This document shows, piece by piece, positions 61,426 to 64,000 of a stretch of DNA of 64,000 nt. The number at the start of each line of letters is the position of its first letter. Positions within the stretch are counted from its first letter, which is position 1. The notes under the pieces are model-generated. The model did not search any database. It worked only from the letters and a program-made list of their open reading frames with translations, and was not told the origin of the DNA. The translations under genes and the position numbers were made by a program. Origin of the DNA: an uncultured Propionibacterium sp. (GTDB lineage Bacteria; Actinomycetota; Actinomycetes; Propionibacteriales; Propionibacteriaceae); NCBI GenBank assembly GCA_938036835.1, contig CALHWB010000039.1, forward strand, positions 35,828 to 99,827, in the 5' to 3' direction.

Positions 61426-61493
61426 ATGGTCGATCCGGCGGAACGACCATCGGGACCGTCCTTTGGCCCCACGCAGGCCACGTCGTTAGTTTA
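61426..61493 (-). promoter_or_regulatory. carD promoter and leader hairpin
   Basis: On the minus strand TAAACT (complement of 61488-61493) could be the -10 box. About 40 bases downstream, ATGGTCG and CGACCAT (61426-61432 and 61444-61450) form a perfect 7-bp stem in the untranslated leader, some 50 bases before the start. carD therefore has an ordinary leader, unlike the leaderless genes. Confidence 0.35.
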
Positions 61494-61549
61494 CCAGATC
61501 GGCGAGCCCTCACCCGTAAGCCAGCACATACCCACTGGTCAACAGCGCT

Positions 61550-61663
61550 TTAGCGGCCCGGGCTAGCCGGGTGCGCCATGAACCGGAACGCCGTAACCAG
61601 CGCCTTGGCCAAGGCCTCGGCGGCGGCTCGGGCGCGCTCGCGATCCGGCGCCGCCGGCCTCAT
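61550..61663 (-). CDS. 37-residue ORF coupled to the antitoxin gene
   Basis: An ATG at 61663 overlaps the stop of the XRE gene in the form ATGA and opens 37 codons ending at TAA 61550-61552. The product MRPAAPDRERARAAAEALAK and following ALVTAFRFMAHPASPGR is a short basic, Ala-rich amphipathic helix. The overlap and orderly codon use support translation, but the size makes this uncertain. Confidence 0.4.
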   Translation of the reverse strand: MRPAAPDRERARAAAEALAKALVTAFRFMAHPASPGR

Positions 61664-61980
61664 GACGCCCGCCAGTCCGCCCGGCGCGGGCCGGGCCACA
61701 AGCGCAGCCGCCCCGCGTCGGGGCTACCATCGATCACCCGGGTTTCCAGGCGAGCCCCCACGGCCAGGGCGTAGCGGCGAACCAGATCGAGAGTGGGGTT
61801 CGAGTCATAGCGTTCGAACTCGACCACGTCCTGCTCGCTGACCCCCATCCGCTCGGCAACCGCCTGCTCGGTCATCCTCCGGTCCCGGCGCAGCGCGATC
61901 AACTCGCCGAGCAGCCTTTCATGGTCGGCGAGCAGACCATCCGCCTGTACACCGAGCGCCTCGATCTCATCCGGATTCAT
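61660..61980 (-). CDS. XRE-family helix-turn-helix protein, antitoxin-like
   Basis: A 106-residue protein with an N-terminal helical stretch and a helix-turn-helix at residues 37-60 (TEQAVAERMGVSEQDVVEFERY, recognition helix SEQDVVEFER), followed by the XRE-type DLVRRYALAVGARL. It lies 43 bases after a gene encoding a HigB-like protein, the usual toxin-first order of HigBA modules, so it is probably the antitoxin and autorepressor. GGGGG lies before the ATG. A 37-codon ORF overlaps its stop. Confidence 0.78.
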   Translation of the reverse strand: MNPDEIEALGVQADGLLADHERLLGELIALRRDRRMTEQAVAERMGVSEQDVVEFERYDSNPTLDLVRRYALAVGARLETRVIDGSPDAGRLRLWPGPRRADWRAS

Positions 61981-62023
61981 CTGTACCCCCGAAAACCCAC
62001 CAGCTCCTGCACAGCCACCGATG

Positions 62024-62578
62024 CTAGGCGGAGACCGGTTGATCGGCGTCCCACCGCTGGGTCACATCCTCCAGGTAGACCTCCAGGGCGTTGGCGATCT
62101 CCAGCCCCTGGGCCTCCTGCCGGCCGGCCTCATCGGCGATCGCGGGCTGCTCGTGGCAGTGCAGCCCCAGAATGCCATGGCCCGTAGAATCCTCTTGTAG
62201 ATAGTAGAGCCGCGCAGCCAGGCTGGTGCTGACCATGTCGCCCGAATCTGGGTCAAGCACATTGGTGCGCAGATCGGCCCAGCGGATCTCATAGAGTTTG
62301 ACTCCCGAGAATCGGCCGTAGAGGCGTTTCACCTCGTCGAAGGCGCCCAACTCACCCGCCGCCGCCCTTCGGATCCGGCGCTGCAGCACCGCCCTGGTGT
62401 AGGCCTCGGTATGCGGATTCCACTGCCGTGCGCGGGGACCCTTCAGGACCCGCATCATGGTGTCCACCGCGGCTCGAACCTGGTCGGGTTCGGAGCAGTG
62501 CCGCCACCTGAATACCCCACCGGCGGCGTCATCTCCAGCTCTGGCCGCCGGCGCCTGATTGTGCAGATTCGCGTCCAT
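62024..62578 (-). CDS. HigB/RelE-like toxin candidate
   Basis: A 184-residue protein, longer than most HigB toxins (about 110). The first 75 residues are basic and helical (AYTRAVLQRRIRRAAAG). The second half, RFSGVKLYEIRWADLRTNVLDP, SLAARLYYLQEDSTGHGILGLHC and EAQGLEIANALEVYLEDV, has the strand order and closing helix of the RelE-superfamily (phage Gp49-like) mRNA interferases. The usual basic KK motif before the last helix is weak. AAGGAG lies upstream of the ATG. With the following XRE gene it forms a likely toxin-antitoxin pair; the function is inferred. Confidence 0.6.
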   Translation of the reverse strand: MDANLHNQAPAARAGDDAAGGVFRWRHCSEPDQVRAAVDTMMRVLKGPRARQWNPHTEAYTRAVLQRRIRRAAAGELGAFDEVKRLYGRFSGVKLYEIRWADLRTNVLDPDSGDMVSTSLAARLYYLQEDSTGHGILGLHCHEQPAIADEAGRQEAQGLEIANALEVYLEDVTQRWDADQPVSA

Positions 62579-62947
62579 CCAATCTCCTTCACCAGATGAC
62601 GCGGGCCATTGCCGGGAACCACGCGGTGGCTTGTGCAGACCAATTGGGGGGTCGCGCCATCGGCCATACCATCCTATTAGCGGCCCTCGGAATTCACCGG
62701 GTATCGCACCGAATACCGGTCAAACTGCGGCCTGCGGGCCGAGCCGCCGGGCCTGGCGCCGATCCCTGAGTCGCTGGCGGTTCAAGCGACCGGCCGGCCG
62801 GCGGGACGATCCACCCACCGACGACATCCGACCCAGGCGGTAGTCCCACCCGAAACCGTGCGCCGGCAACGGGCATCGAGGGCCACATCCGACGGCACAC
62901 CGCCGGTGGCCGGGCCGCGTGCCCGGCTGCCCTGCCGAACCGATCCG
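62579..62947. other. Intergenic region between the toxin gene and glnS
   Basis: No gene is supported. On the minus strand TAGGAT (complement of 62671-62676) could be the -10 box of the toxin-antitoxin unit. The remainder is GC-rich, with no clear hairpin for ending glnS. Confidence 0.35.
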
Positions 62948-64000
62948 TCAGGCACTCCGGCGCTTGCGGATCGCCGCCCACTCGTCGCGCAGCGTTACGG
63001 TGCGGTGGAACAGCATCGGCGAATCCGGGTCGGCCGCGAAGTAGCCCAGCCGCTCGAACTGCACCACCTCGCCAGGGGCTAGGCCATGCAGGGCCTGCTC
63101 AACGCGGCAACCGGTCAGCAGCTCGCGGGACTCGCGGTTCAGGTCGTCCAGCGGTTCCCCGGTCACCGCGCCCGGCAGCGGGACGTTGAAGAGCCGCTCG
63201 TACAGGGCCACGCTGGCCTCGACCGCATGCGGCCGGGAGACCCAGTGCATGGTGGACTTGACCTTGCGGCCGTCCGGGGCGTCCCCGCCACGGGTGGCCG
63301 GATCGTGGGTGGCCAGCACCTCGACCACCCGGCCCGTGGCGTCGCGCACCACATCGGTGGCGGTCACGAGATAGGCACCCCGCAAGCGCACCTCACGTCC
63401 GGGCGACAGCCGGAAGAACTTGGGTGGCGGCACCTCGGCAAAGTCGTCGGACTCGATGTACAGCTCACCGCTGAACGCGACCTGGCGGGTGCCGTCGGCC
63501 GGGTTCTCGGGATTGTTGACCACTTCGACATATTCCACCCGCCCGGCTGGCCAGTTGGTGATGGTGAGCTTCAGCGGCCGCAGCACCGCCATCCGGCGCT
63601 GCGCGGTACGGTTCAGCTCCCGGCGCACATAGCTTTCCAGTTCCTCGATCGCCTGCCGCGATTGGGTTTTCGACACCCCCATCCCGCGGCAGAAGGCAAC
63701 GATCGCCGCCGCCGGGTAGCCTCGCCGCCGCAACCCGGCCAAGGTGGGCATCCGGGGGTCATCCCAGCCGTCCACCACGCCGTCGGCCACCAACTTGGCT
63801 AGCCGGCGCTTCGAGGTGATGGTGTGGGTCAGCTCCAGGCGGGCGAACTCGATCTGCTGGGGCTTGCCATGCGGCAGCGGCAGCTGCTCAAGGCACCAGT
63901 CGTAGAGAGGGCGATGGCTGACGAACTCTAGGGTGCACAGCGAGTGGGTGACCGCCTCAAGCGCGTCGGACTGGCCATGGGCCCAGTCGTAGGTTGGGTA
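62948..64000 (-). CDS. glnS: Glutaminyl-tRNA synthetase, C-terminal part (5' end outside the window)
   Basis: The frame is open to the window edge. It begins YPTYDWAHGQSDALEAVTHS, contains CTLEFVSHRPLYDW, the class I KMSKR-equivalent TSKRRL, and the C-terminal anticodon-binding beta barrels (for example VEYVEVVNNPENPADGTRQVAFSGELYIESDDF). It ends AAIRKRRSA, so about 350 residues of an expected 550 are visible. These are the marks of GlnRS rather than GluRS. Most actinobacteria lack GlnRS and make Gln-tRNA by amidation with GatCAB, so this gene is a useful taxonomic sign and probably an ancient transfer. Confidence 0.93.
   Translation of the reverse strand, partial: YPTYDWAHGQSDALEAVTHSLCTLEFVSHRPLYDWCLEQLPLPHGKPQQIEFARLELTHTITSKRRLAKLVADGVVDGWDDPRMPTLAGLRRRGYPAAAIVAFCRGMGVSKTQSRQAIEELESYVRRELNRTAQRRMAVLRPLKLTITNWPAGRVEYVEVVNNPENPADGTRQVAFSGELYIESDDFAEVPPPKFFRLSPGREVRLRGAYLVTATDVVRDATGRVVEVLATHDPATRGGDAPDGRKVKSTMHWVSRPHAVEASVALYERLFNVPLPGAVTGEPLDDLNRESRELLTGCRVEQALHGLAPGEVVQFERLGYFAADPDSPMLFHRTVTLRDEWAAIRKRRSA

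Overview
The window is high-GC DNA from an actinobacterium. Signs of this are a WhiB-family protein, CarD, a MarP-type protease, an MprAB-like two-component system, an ESX/type VII secretion locus with EccB, EccC, EccD, EccE and mycosin, two polar-growth-type coiled-coil proteins and a DtxR/IdeR iron box. A glutaminyl-tRNA synthetase, uncommon in actinobacteria, and the overall style suggest Propionibacteriales; that placement is inference. A striking feature is that about fourteen genes carry a hexamer of form YANNNT exactly six bases before the start codon, the signature of leaderless mRNAs, while most others have a clear Shine-Dalgarno sequence.

Layout. 1-6 kb: tRNA-Ser(CGA), tadA and its acidic partner, upp, two overlapping coiled-coil genes, menB. 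6-10 kb: an aroE-like gene, a decayed reading frame that may be a prepilin peptidase relic, then a LuxR-type response regulator and a histidine kinase with an unannotated 39-residue hydrophobic peptide and a perfect 14-bp hairpin between them. 10-14 kb: tRNA-Arg(ACG), two tRNA-Ser genes, a LytR-CpsA-Psr protein, a two-repeat CRISPR-like element. 14-23 kb: quinone oxidoreductase, argG behind putative ArgR sites, a sirtuin, a WhiB-helix-turn-helix fusion, a beta-CASP nuclease, serS, a lipid kinase and pheA.

23-35 kb is the type VII secretion locus: mycP, a small membrane protein, eccC, eccD, an unrecognised 221-residue protein, eccE, eccB and two WXG100 genes closed by a terminator. 35-45 kb: a four-carbon acid sugar dehydrogenase/kinase pair, aat, gltA, an EcsC protein, a secreted 5'-nucleotidase ending in a truncated LPKTG signal, argF and a low-molecular-weight phosphatase.

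45-47 kb holds the most interesting system: a Ro60/TROVE protein (Rsr) directly preceded by a non-coding RNA that folds as a circularly permuted tRNA mimic on a GC-rich stem. This is the architecture of bacterial YrlA-type Y RNAs. A small helix-turn-helix gene overlaps the end of rsr. 47-60 kb: a heterodimeric ABC exporter with one degenerate ATPase, an S51-like peptidase, an MprAB-like pair, ldh, and an iron-box-controlled ABC exporter pair. 60-64 kb: marP, carD, a HigBA-like toxin-antitoxin module with a translationally coupled 37-codon ORF, and the 3' part of glnS running off the end.
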